Positions 7,240-14,546 of a DNA stretch of 64,000 nt are shown piece after piece. The DNA is from Bacteroidota bacterium. GTDB taxonomy: Bacteria > Bacteroidota > Bacteroidia > Flavobacteriales > Weeksellaceae. The position numbers and the translations under genes were made by a program. The notes under the pieces were generated by a model. That model was given only the letters and a program-made list of their open reading frames with translations. It had not been told where the DNA came from and did no database searches. Position 1 is the stretch's first letter. Each line of letters opens with the position of its first letter. The stretch covers positions 1 through 64,000 of the forward strand of contig JAHIQD010000004.1 in the NCBI GenBank assembly GCA_018902795.1, written 5' to 3'.

Positions 7240-9627
7240 TTAAAATTCAAATATAAATCCGAAATACGGCAACGGTGTCGACCGGTCGTTCTCTCCGGTT
7301 TCCAGAAGGTAATACTGTTCGTTTTGCGGTGCGTTCGGATTGGCGATAACGCCGTTATTCTGGCCGTCTCGCTGCAGATTAACAACCGGCAAACTGCTTG
7401 GGCTTTTAGATCCATAAGCATTCACCACATCAATATAAGCGGTAAACTGCCACTTTTTGAAAATCCATTTTTTCTCCGCTCTTACATCCAACTGATGCGA
7501 AAGATTTCCGCGGGCTGTATTCAATAAATTATAGTTCTGAACAGGTCCGTTTGCGATATTCCAGATGTTCACCAAAGCACTTCGCTGCAAATCATAAGGA
7601 GTTTCCGGAAGTCCCGACTGCATGCGGAATCTCACACCTACATTCCAGTTTCTCTTGAAATATTTTCCGGCAGTTAGAGTAAGAATATGTCGTGAATCCC
7701 AACTCGAAGGCAGAAGATTTCCAACGGAATTCGAAAATTTAGAATGCCCGAAAGTATAAGCCATAATTCCGTAAAAATCGTTTACAGTACGTTTCTGCGC
7801 TAAAAATTCGATTCCATAAGTTTCACCAAAACCTCTTGAATCCAGAGGTTCACTTCCGACCACTCCGAAATCTCCGCCTATATTGGCGAGGGAAATTTGG
7901 TTACGCAGCGAGAATGGATAATTTCTGTATTTTTTGTAATAACCTTCTACAGTAAGCCGAAGATTATTCTTTCCGTTATACTCTACGCCGCCCACCAAAT
8001 GGGAGTTTTTAATATACTGCAGCGTATTTTTATTGACTAAATTTCCATTTTCCACAAAGCCAAGCGCTGTATAAGCCGGAAGCTGGTAGAAAATTCCGCT
8101 GTTGAAATTCACCGCAAATTTATCGGTAAGTTTATAACTCAAAGAAAATCTTGGGGAAAACTGCTCAAGCGGATTTTGGGTGTTTTCAGAATAATCACTT
8201 GCATCAAGACGGATTCCGGCGGAAAGCTGAAGCCTGTTATCCATGAATTTTTTCGCAGTCTGAAGATAGAAACCATATTGCATCACATTTAAATCGGACA
8301 TAAACTGGTCAAAATTCACTGTATTTTGAGTTACATTTTTGACCGTCGAATTATTATAATAGTTGGCAAAATTAATATTGGTTCCACCGCTGAACTGATA
8401 GTCACCAAATGCGAAATTTCTGTCAATACGAACTTTGTTTTCGCTTTCCTGAGATTGATAATCGAAAAGCAGATTCGAAGGTGTTTCAATATTGCGGTAA
8501 TATTTCAGCGACTGATTGTCGAGCATATTCCGGCTCCAGGTGAAAAGCCAGTTTCCGTTTTCTGCCAAATGACGGTAACCCGCTCCTACCGTATAATTCC
8601 ACTGTGGAGAATTGGGAAGCCTTTCTATTAATGTTAAATTGGAAAAAGTAGGTTTAGCATTATCATTAAACTTAAATTGATCAATCGCACCAATTCCTAA
8701 AAAATACAGCTCATCGCCGGAATTAAATTTTTTGGAAACCTTAAAAGTCGCGTCATAATAACTCGGCAAAAACGGCAGATCAATTGCTTTGAAAAGCAGC
8801 TGCAGATTCGATTTTCTTACGCTGAACAAACCGCTCCACGACTGATCTTTTGACAACGGACCGTCCATCATCAGCTGCATATCATCCAATCCTAAAACTG
8901 CTTTGTAGCCGAGTTTATCTTTCCTTGCCTGTTTGAGATTAAATTCAAAAAGAGAAGATAAAACGCCGTTTCTTCTCGCCGGAAAAGCACCACTGTAAAA
9001 ATCAACATCTTTAATAAAATCTACGGTGATAATTCCGCGCGGTCCGCCACTTGCGCCCTGAGTTTGAAAGTGATTGATGACCGGAACCTCAATGCCGTCG
9101 ATATAAAATTTATTTTCCGCTGAACTTCCACCCCGGATGAAAAGATCATTTCGGAAAGTTGCGGTACTTCCAACGCCGGGAAAACTCAGAATCGCTTTCG
9201 AAACATCACGGTTGGATCCGGCATTTTTCTGCACTTCTTCGCTGGTGATATTTCTTAATGAAAGTGGACTTTCTGCGGTGGTTTTATACGTTTTTTTTGT
9301 GATGGTTACTTCCTGAATTTCCGCCACAGCTTTTATTAAACCTACAGAAAAAGTAAGATTCTGGTTCGGTAGAACATTAATATCGTTCAGAAGAGCGGAA
9401 TTATATCTGTCTGCTGAGATTTCGAAAGTGTAGGTCCCGGAACTGATCTCGGAAATAAGAATATTTCCGGTTCCGGAATAAGTTTTTTCGGCATTTCCGA
9501 TGATTTTTGCTTCCGCGTAAACCGGTTTTTTTGAAAATTCGTCATAAACATTGATGTTAATACTTCCAACCTGCGCTGAAACATATAATGTAATGAAAAT
9601 GAATAGAGTAGCTAATTTTAACTTCAT
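7240..9627 (-). CDS. TonB-dependent outer-membrane receptor with carboxypeptidase-like N-terminal domain
   Basis: 795 residues with a cleavable signal ending VSAQ. The N-terminal ~20-100 is a carboxypeptidase-regulatory-like (CarboxypepD_reg) domain. The plug follows, with VTITKK, the FIRGGSSAENKFYIDGIEV segment and FYSGAFPARR. A long TonB-dependent beta barrel ends in the aromatic strand PYFGFIFEF. It would import a bulky nutrient across the outer membrane with energy from TonB. There is no SusD partner beside it, so a polysaccharide system is not indicated. Upstream is the FAS1 lipoprotein gene, separated by a weak hairpin. Substrate unknown. Confidence 0.93.
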   Translation of the reverse strand: MKLKLATLFIFITLYVSAQVGSININVYDEFSKKPVYAEAKIIGNAEKTYSGTGNILISEISSGTYTFEISADRYNSALLNDINVLPNQNLTFSVGLIKAVAEIQEVTITKKTYKTTAESPLSLRNITSEEVQKNAGSNRDVSKAILSFPGVGSTATFRNDLFIRGGSSAENKFYIDGIEVPVINHFQTQGASGGPRGIITVDFIKDVDFYSGAFPARRNGVLSSLFEFNLKQARKDKLGYKAVLGLDDMQLMMDGPLSKDQSWSGLFSVRKSNLQLLFKAIDLPFLPSYYDATFKVSKKFNSGDELYFLGIGAIDQFKFNDNAKPTFSNLTLIERLPNSPQWNYTVGAGYRHLAENGNWLFTWSRNMLDNQSLKYYRNIETPSNLLFDYQSQESENKVRIDRNFAFGDYQFSGGTNINFANYYNNSTVKNVTQNTVNFDQFMSDLNVMQYGFYLQTAKKFMDNRLQLSAGIRLDASDYSENTQNPLEQFSPRFSLSYKLTDKFAVNFNSGIFYQLPAYTALGFVENGNLVNKNTLQYIKNSHLVGGVEYNGKNNLRLTVEGYYKKYRNYPFSLRNQISLANIGGDFGVVGSEPLDSRGFGETYGIEFLAQKRTVNDFYGIMAYTFGHSKFSNSVGNLLPSSWDSRHILTLTAGKYFKRNWNVGVRFRMQSGLPETPYDLQRSALVNIWNIANGPVQNYNLLNTARGNLSHQLDVRAEKKWIFKKWQFTAYIDVVNAYGSKSPSSLPVVNLQRDGQNNGVIANPNAPQNEQYYLLETGENDRSTPLPYFGFIFEF

Positions 9628-9657
9628 TGAATAGAAAATTTCTGCAATTTACAATAA

Positions 9658-9681
9658 GCGCCCCTTATTCAGGGACGCCTA
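9658..9681 (-). terminator. probable hairpin terminator of the FAS1 gene
   Basis: GCGCCCCT and AGGGACGC pair across a short loop just downstream of the FAS1 stop. The T-run on the minus strand is weak, so the call is tentative. Confidence 0.4.
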
Positions 9682-9708
9682 TCAAACATTTAACTATAAA
9701 AAATAAAA

Positions 9709-10659
9709 CTATGGTAAAATTACTTTATCAATCGCGTGGATGATTCCGTTGTTGCACTGTACATCTGTAGCGATAACGTTTGCTATGCGGTTATTGGCAT
9801 CGGTGATTTTCACTCCGCCGGCAGTGGTAATTTTAAAAGTGCCACCCTGAAATGTAGTTACAGTCATATTATTGGTGAGGTCTGTTGAAGCTACATTTGC
9901 ACCGGCAACGACGTGATATTTAAGTGTATTTTCGAGTGTTGTTTTCGGAACCGCGGCAAGATTCGGAAGACTCAATTCTGTTAATAAAGAACCAAAAGCA
10001 GCATTAGTTGGCGCGAAAACGGTGAATGGAGAACTTGCTGTACCGCTTAAAATTCCTGCAAAATTCGGCATATCACTTCTCGTCAGTGCTGTAACCAAGG
10101 TGCTAAAATTAGGATTTGCCATCGCGTGGGTAACAACAGTAGGGAGACCGATGACCTTGTCCACTTTGTGAATCACACCGTTGCTGGCATTGATATCCGT
10201 TTTAATTACCGTAGAAATTCCATTAATTTTCACTCCGGAGTCTGCGTTGATGTACATGCTTAAATTTCTTGTAGAAGAAGCACTTCCCTTTGCCAGTGTA
10301 GAAACATAACCGGTTTTAACTTCAGATGCCATTACTTTAGAAGAAAGAACGTGGTTCAGCAAAATTTCTTTAAGAACAGCGGTAGGAACATCATTCAGAC
10401 TCGCAAAACCGTTATCAGCAAGAAACTGAGTGAAGGCCGCGTTAGAAGGTGCGAAAACTGTGAAGGTTCCTGCAGCATTCAAAGTAGTGGCAAGACCAGC
10501 TTTGTCAATGGCAGCTTTTAAATTCGACAGATCTGAATCGGCAGATGCCAGTTCATAAATACTTTTGGGGGTTTCCATTTCATCCCTGCTTTCATTGCAG
10601 GCGGTCATTAAGAAACCGAACAGCAATACGAGAGCGGACATTTTTAATAAATTTTTCAT
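9709..10659 (-). CDS. lipoprotein with two fasciclin (FAS1) domains
   Basis: 316 residues. The signal ends in LMTAC, a lipobox, so the protein is a lipoprotein facing the outside or periplasm. Two FAS1 repeats follow (about 35-172 and 175-315). Each carries the conserved FTVFAPSNAAF / FTVFAPTNAAF motif, the YHVV/NHVL segment and a closing GIIHAIDKVI or GVIHKVDKVI motif. FAS1 domains mediate adhesion or polysaccharide contact. Possible operator palindromes lie upstream (10701-10735). Confidence 0.93.
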   Translation of the reverse strand: MKNLLKMSALVLLFGFLMTACNESRDEMETPKSIYELASADSDLSNLKAAIDKAGLATTLNAAGTFTVFAPSNAAFTQFLADNGFASLNDVPTAVLKEILLNHVLSSKVMASEVKTGYVSTLAKGSASSTRNLSMYINADSGVKINGISTVIKTDINASNGVIHKVDKVIGLPTVVTHAMANPNFSTLVTALTRSDMPNFAGILSGTASSPFTVFAPTNAAFGSLLTELSLPNLAAVPKTTLENTLKYHVVAGANVASTDLTNNMTVTTFQGGTFKITTAGGVKITDANNRIANVIATDVQCNNGIIHAIDKVILP

Positions 10660-10700
10660 AATAGGATGTTTTTTTGTTCAGGTAAAATTAGTCAACTTTC

Positions 10701-10735
10701 ATACTAAATAATATTTTTTAGTATAGAAATATACT
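10701..10735. promoter_or_regulatory. nested palindromes upstream of the FAS1 gene
   Basis: ATACTAAA (10701-10708) and TTTAGTAT (10717-10724) are perfect inverted repeats with an 8-nt gap. AGTAT (10720-10724) and ATACT (10731-10735) form a second overlapping pair. They lie 42-76 bases upstream of the FAS1 start, in the position of an operator. No cognate regulator is identified. Confidence 0.4.
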
Positions 10736-10764
10736 ATTAATATTATTGATGATATTTTAACAAA

Positions 10765-10792
10765 AAAAAACACCCCGTTTGAGGGTGTTTTA
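10765..10792 (-). terminator. hutU terminator
   Basis: AAAACACCC and GGGTGTTTT form a stem; on the minus strand it ends in a run of nine T. It is 20 bases after the hutU stop. Confidence 0.85.
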
Positions 10793-10811
10793 CTTATTGA
10801 GTAAATTCTAT

Positions 10812-12803
10812 TTACGAAAGAAGTCCTTCATCCACAAAATTCGGCAGCGTCACTTTAAGATTCGGTTCTATTTCCATAGCCCGTTTAATGGCGAAAACAG
10901 CACCTTCATTTCTTGCCCAGCTTCTACGTGATATTCCGTTGTTTACGTCCCAAAACAGCATTGACTTTAATCTTCTGTCCGCATCTTCACTTCCGTCCAA
11001 TAGCATTCCGAAACCACCGTTAATCACTTCTCCCCAACCGACCCCGCCGCCATTATGGATGGAAACCCATGTCGCACCTCGGAAACTGTCGCCAATAACG
11101 TTTTGTATCGCCATGTCTGCAGTGAATTTCGATCCGTCATAAATATTAGAAGTTTCGCGGTACGGCGAATCTGTTCCGGAAACATCGTGATGGTCCCGGC
11201 CTAAGACTACGGCTCCAATTTCTCCATTCTTAATGGCGTTATTAAATGCTTCCGCGATTTTCATTCTTCCCTCTGCATCAGCATACAGAATTCTCGCTTG
11301 GGAACCGACCACCAGTTTATTTTCCTGTGCTCCTTTAATCCATTGAATATTATCAGCCATTTGCTGCTGAATTTCAACAGGTGAATTTTTCATTAATTCT
11401 TCCAGAACTTCACTGGCAATTTCATCGGTTTTTTGTAAATCTTCGGGTTTTCCGCTGGTACAAACCCAACGGAAGGGTCCGAAACCATAATCAAAACACA
11501 TGGGTCCCATAATATCCTGAACATAACTCGGATAACGGAAATCGATGCCGTTTTCTGCCATAACATCGGCTCCGGCGCGGCTTGCTTCCAGGAGAAATGC
11601 ATTTCCGTAATCGAAAAAATAAGTTCCTTTTGCAGTATGTTTATTAATAGCTGAAGCATGTCTTCTTAAACTTTCCTGAACTTTTTCTTTGAACAGTTCG
11701 GGATTTGCTGCCATCATTTTATTGGATTCTTCGAAAGAAATTCCCGCCGGATAATAGCCGCCAGCCCAGGGATTATGAAGAGAAGTCTGATCTGATCCAA
11801 TATCAATGTGTAAATTTTCCACATCAAATTTTTCCCAAACTTCCACCACATTTCCTAAATAAGCAAGAGAAACCGTTTCATTATTTGCTTTGGCTTTTTT
11901 TACTCTTTCTACGAGATCATCACTATTGTCATGTATTTCGTCAATCCATTTCTGTTCGTGGCGTATTTTGGTGATTTTCGGATTTACTTCAGCACAAACC
12001 GTGATGCAGCCAGCAATATTACCAGCCTTGGGCTGAGCCCCCGACATTCCTCCTAAACCTGAAGTAACGAACAGTCCGCCTTTTGTTTCTTTTTTAATTT
12101 TCCTGAAAGCATTCAGAACTGTAATGGTGGTTCCGTGAACAATTCCCTGCGGACCAATGTACATATAACTTCCCGCGGTCATTTGTCCGTATTGTGAAAC
12201 TCCCAGCGCATTAAATTTTTCCCAGTCGTCGGGCTTTGAATAATTCGGGATCATCATTCCATTGGTGACCACTACTCTCGGTGCGTCTTTGTGCGACGGA
12301 AAAAGTCCCATCGGATGTCCGGAATACATTGTTAAAGTCTGTTCATCGGTCATTTCAGACAGATATTTCATCGTCAGAAGATATTGCGCCCAGTTCTGAA
12401 AAACCGCTCCGTTGCCGCCGTAAGTAATGAGTTCATGCGGATGTTGGGAAACCGCGTAATCAAGATTATTCTGAATCATCAGCATAATCGCTTTTGCCTG
12501 CTCGGATTTTCCCGGATAATCGGAAATCGGGCGTGCTTTTATTTCGTAATCCGGGCGGAAACGGTACATATAAATTCGTCCGTACTTTTCAAGTTCCTCA
12601 CGGAATTCCGGCAGAAGTTCACCGTGAAATTTCGGCTCGAAATAGCGTAAAGCATTTTTCAGAGCGAGTTTTTTTTCATCGTCGGAAAGGATTTCCTTTC
12701 TTTTCGGAGCGTGATTAATTTGAGGTTCGTAGGGTTTTGGCTGGGGAAGCTCATTAGGAATTCCCTCTTGAATTTTTTGCTGAAAAGTCTTGTCAGTATT
12801 CAA
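10812..12803 (-). CDS. hutU: urocanate hydratase
   Basis: 663 residues. It converts urocanate to imidazolonepropionate in histidine degradation, using tightly bound NAD+. Family motifs are clear: YGGNGAVFQNWAQY, MYSGHPMGLFPSH, TSGLGGMSGAQPKAGN, and FGPFRWVCTSG with the active-site-region cysteine. It is about 100 residues longer than the well-studied Pseudomonas enzyme, as in other Bacteroidota long forms. The start is a TTG at 12803; no in-frame ATG or GTG precedes the homologous region. No other hut gene is in the window and both sides have terminators, so it is transcribed alone. Confidence 0.96.
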   Translation of the reverse strand: MNTDKTFQQKIQEGIPNELPQPKPYEPQINHAPKRKEILSDDEKKLALKNALRYFEPKFHGELLPEFREELEKYGRIYMYRFRPDYEIKARPISDYPGKSEQAKAIMLMIQNNLDYAVSQHPHELITYGGNGAVFQNWAQYLLTMKYLSEMTDEQTLTMYSGHPMGLFPSHKDAPRVVVTNGMMIPNYSKPDDWEKFNALGVSQYGQMTAGSYMYIGPQGIVHGTTITVLNAFRKIKKETKGGLFVTSGLGGMSGAQPKAGNIAGCITVCAEVNPKITKIRHEQKWIDEIHDNSDDLVERVKKAKANNETVSLAYLGNVVEVWEKFDVENLHIDIGSDQTSLHNPWAGGYYPAGISFEESNKMMAANPELFKEKVQESLRRHASAINKHTAKGTYFFDYGNAFLLEASRAGADVMAENGIDFRYPSYVQDIMGPMCFDYGFGPFRWVCTSGKPEDLQKTDEIASEVLEELMKNSPVEIQQQMADNIQWIKGAQENKLVVGSQARILYADAEGRMKIAEAFNNAIKNGEIGAVVLGRDHHDVSGTDSPYRETSNIYDGSKFTADMAIQNVIGDSFRGATWVSIHNGGGVGWGEVINGGFGMLLDGSEDADRRLKSMLFWDVNNGISRRSWARNEGAVFAIKRAMEIEPNLKVTLPNFVDEGLLS

Positions 12804-12873
12804 AATGCAAAGTTTAGTATTGAAGTTTTAAAGATATTGAAAATGGAAAATATAATCCTAAGAAAAATGGCAT

Positions 12874-12903
12874 AAAAAATTCTCTTCCAAAAAGAAGAGA
12901 ATT
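12874..12903 (-). terminator. terminator after the small acidic protein gene
   Basis: AATTCTCTT pairs with AAGAGAATT across a short loop; on the minus strand a T-run follows. It is 44 bases below the stop at 12947. Confidence 0.7.
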
Positions 12904-12946
12904 AAATATTAAGTAAGGCACTTAGACAAAGGTGACACACGTTGTT

Positions 12947-13234
12947 TTATGATAAAATATCATCGTTGGTTTCCTCATGATTGTCCGAGTTATCACTGCG
13001 GCTGTAATAATTGTTTTCTTCGTCCTCCGAACCGATTTCTTCCATCTGATCATCATCAGCAGCTCCCGGAACGTCTAAATTTTCGTCCAGATTCTTCGGA
13101 GATTCGTTCAAAACAGGATTTCCGTCACCGTCTAATGGGAGATGATCTTCTTTACTGAAAATATCATCTTCAGGATTATAATTCATCTCTTTCAGTTTTT
13201 CATTCTGCTCGCGGGTGTTTTTTTCGGGTATCAT
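12947..13234 (-). CDS. small acidic, probably disordered protein
   Basis: 95 residues from ATG 13234, preferred because the 27 codons before it have a different, cysteine- and aromatic-rich composition that looks non-coding. The protein is rich in D, E, N and S, has almost no hydrophobic core (PLDGDGNPVLNESP in the middle, EEIGSEDEENNYYS near the end) and no cysteine. It is expected to be acidic and largely unfolded. No family recognised. It is divergent from the cobalamin riboswitch region and ends in its own terminator. Confidence 0.65.
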   Translation of the reverse strand: MIPEKNTREQNEKLKEMNYNPEDDIFSKEDHLPLDGDGNPVLNESPKNLDENLDVPGAADDDQMEEIGSEDEENNYYSRSDNSDNHEETNDDILS

Positions 13235-13384
13235 AATAAATATTTTTGATTTTGAATAACCACAAAAATGATTCCAACAGCCATAATATTTAAATAAGTA
13301 TACTGAAACATTCAAATCTGTACATTTTTTTTTGACTGATATACGCTGTTTAATCTGATTAACGCGAAAAAAAATCTATATTCG

Positions 13385-13545
13385 CAGCATTATTTCAACC
13401 CGCCAGGTGAATCATGTGAAACCCATGAACTGTCGCGCAACTGTAATCCGAATTAAACGGTAAGTCAGGTCCCTGCTTTGAAATTTAAAATGCTTTCGCG
13501 ATTTGAAGCAGAAATTCTATTGACGGTAAGCCCGTTTTTTTCTGT
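13385..13545 (+). promoter_or_regulatory. cobalamin (B12) riboswitch
   Basis: Conserved blocks are in the right order. The P1 arm GCAGCATT (13385) pairs with AATGCT near 13488. Next are CGCCAGGTGAATCATGTGAA, then CTGTCGCGCAACTGTAATCC, and the B12-box-like GGTAAGTCAGGTCCCTGC (13459-13476). Downstream, CTGCTT of the B12 box can pair with AAGCAG near 13506-13511, a possible alternative structure. ACGGTAAGCCCGT followed by seven T (about 13523-13541) looks like a short terminator. The aptamer ends about 80 bases before the thioesterase start and nothing else lies between, so that gene is the apparent target. Confidence 0.88.
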
Positions 13546-13578
13546 TCAATTCTTTTTTTTAATAATTAAATAATAACT

Positions 13579-13968
13579 ATGAATTACGAAGAGAAAATTA
13601 AAAATTCTGAAACCCATGTTTTTAAAGTAGTATTTCCAAATATTACCAACCACCACAACACCATGTTTGGCGGAACGGTAATGGAAATGATGGACGAAGT
13701 TGCATTTATGACAGCAACCCGTTTCGCAAGAAAATCTTTTGTAACAGTAAGTTGCGATAGAATTGATTTTAAAAAACCCATACCCGCAGATACATTAGTT
13801 GAACTGATTGGAAGAGTAAAATACGTGGGCAATTCCAGCCTGAAAGTCAATATCGAGGTTTTTACCGAAGAAATGTATGAGGATAAAAGAGAAAAAGCTG
13901 TAGCCGGAGATTTTACCTTAGTCGCTATCGGTTCTAACAAAAAACCAGTGAAAATATTTGAAATTTAG
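13579..13968 (+). CDS. acyl-CoA thioesterase (hotdog fold, YciA-like)
   Basis: 129 residues. It hydrolyses acyl-CoA to free acid and CoA. The hotdog signature is present: FPNITNHHNTMFGGTVMEMM followed by DEVAFMTATRFARKSFVTVS, with the glycine turn and acidic residue on the central helix, then SCDRIDFKKPIPADTLVEL. The length is that of a single hotdog domain, which works as a hexamer or dimer in this family. Its leader carries a cobalamin riboswitch, an unusual target: B12 switches normally control transport, synthesis or B12-independent isozymes. The link may be propionyl/methylmalonyl-CoA metabolism, but that is inference. Confidence 0.93.
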   Translation: MNYEEKIKNSETHVFKVVFPNITNHHNTMFGGTVMEMMDEVAFMTATRFARKSFVTVSCDRIDFKKPIPADTLVELIGRVKYVGNSSLKVNIEVFTEEMYEDKREKAVAGDFTLVAIGSNKKPVKIFEI

Positions 13969-13994
13969 AAAGACAGAATGTTTTTAAAATAAAG

Positions 13995-14021
13995 AAATCC
14001 ACTTCACAGTGGATTTTTTTT
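13995..14021 (+). terminator. thioesterase gene terminator
   Basis: AATCCACT pairs with AGTGGATT around TCAC, followed by eight T. It sits between convergent genes. Confidence 0.85.
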
Positions 14022-14023
14022 AG

Positions 14024-14284
14024 TTAAATATCATCAAGCTGCTGATTCCTGTTATTTTCCCAGGCGTCATCGTAGGCTTTTTTCTGGTCTTTCCAGGCTA
14101 ACGGAGGAACAGCATTTTCCGCATCTTTCACAAAATTTTCTTCTGTGATTACCGGATTCCTCACATCTTTAATCCTTGGTTTATCCTGCTCGCGACTATT
14201 GTTTTCAGAGTTCTGACTGGATTGAGTATTCTTACTTTCGGCACTCGCGTCATCAAAAGGTTTTTCCAAATTATTATTGTCCAT
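14024..14284 (-). CDS. small hydrophilic, probably disordered protein
   Basis: 86 residues rich in N, Q, D, E, S and K, without cysteine or a hydrophobic segment. The C-terminal half carries a more ordered-looking AVPPLAWKDQKKAYDDAWE stretch and ends QLDDI. No known family recognised. Codon use is like its neighbours and the ATG at 14284 is unambiguous. It is convergent with the thioesterase and divergent from ftsK. In style it resembles the other small acidic protein at 12947-13234 (which ends DDILS), but homology cannot be claimed by eye. Confidence 0.7.
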   Translation of the reverse strand: MDNNNLEKPFDDASAESKNTQSSQNSENNSREQDKPRIKDVRNPVITEENFVKDAENAVPPLAWKDQKKAYDDAWENNRNQQLDDI

Positions 14285-14524
14285 GATCTTAATATTTGTG
14301 ATTATTTATTTAAACGTTCAAATACTGTTCCGCCATGATTTAGATGTTTAAAATAATCGGGAGGTAATGTTAATATAAAATTCAGCAAAACTTTAGAAAA
14401 CGTTTTAAGAAGCTGTTACAACTGATCTTTTGAAAATAATTCCTGAAAATTTCAGCAGAAGAAAAGAAAAATAAAATGGTGAAATTTTCTTGCTTATTCG
14501 AGAAAAACTCTTAATTTTTATTAT

Positions 14525-14532
14525 TAAATTTG
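14525..14532 (+). promoter_or_regulatory. TAnnTTTG -7 element of ftsK
   Basis: TAAATTTG matches the Bacteroidota -7 consensus. It ends 14 bases before the ATG at 14547, giving a very short leader and supporting that start over a longer frame beginning at 14490. Confidence 0.6.
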
Positions 14533-14546
14533 CCCACATTGATATT

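Noticed and set aside
7240..10659. TonB receptor plus FAS1 lipoprotein as a SusC/SusD polysaccharide locus
   Set aside because: The lipoprotein is made of two FAS1 domains, not a SusD fold, and no glycan-degrading enzyme is nearby.
12949..13158. Plus-strand reading frame with several cysteines opposite the small acidic protein
   Set aside because: It is the antisense of the acidic protein gene, without a promoter, and its composition reflects complementary D/E codons.
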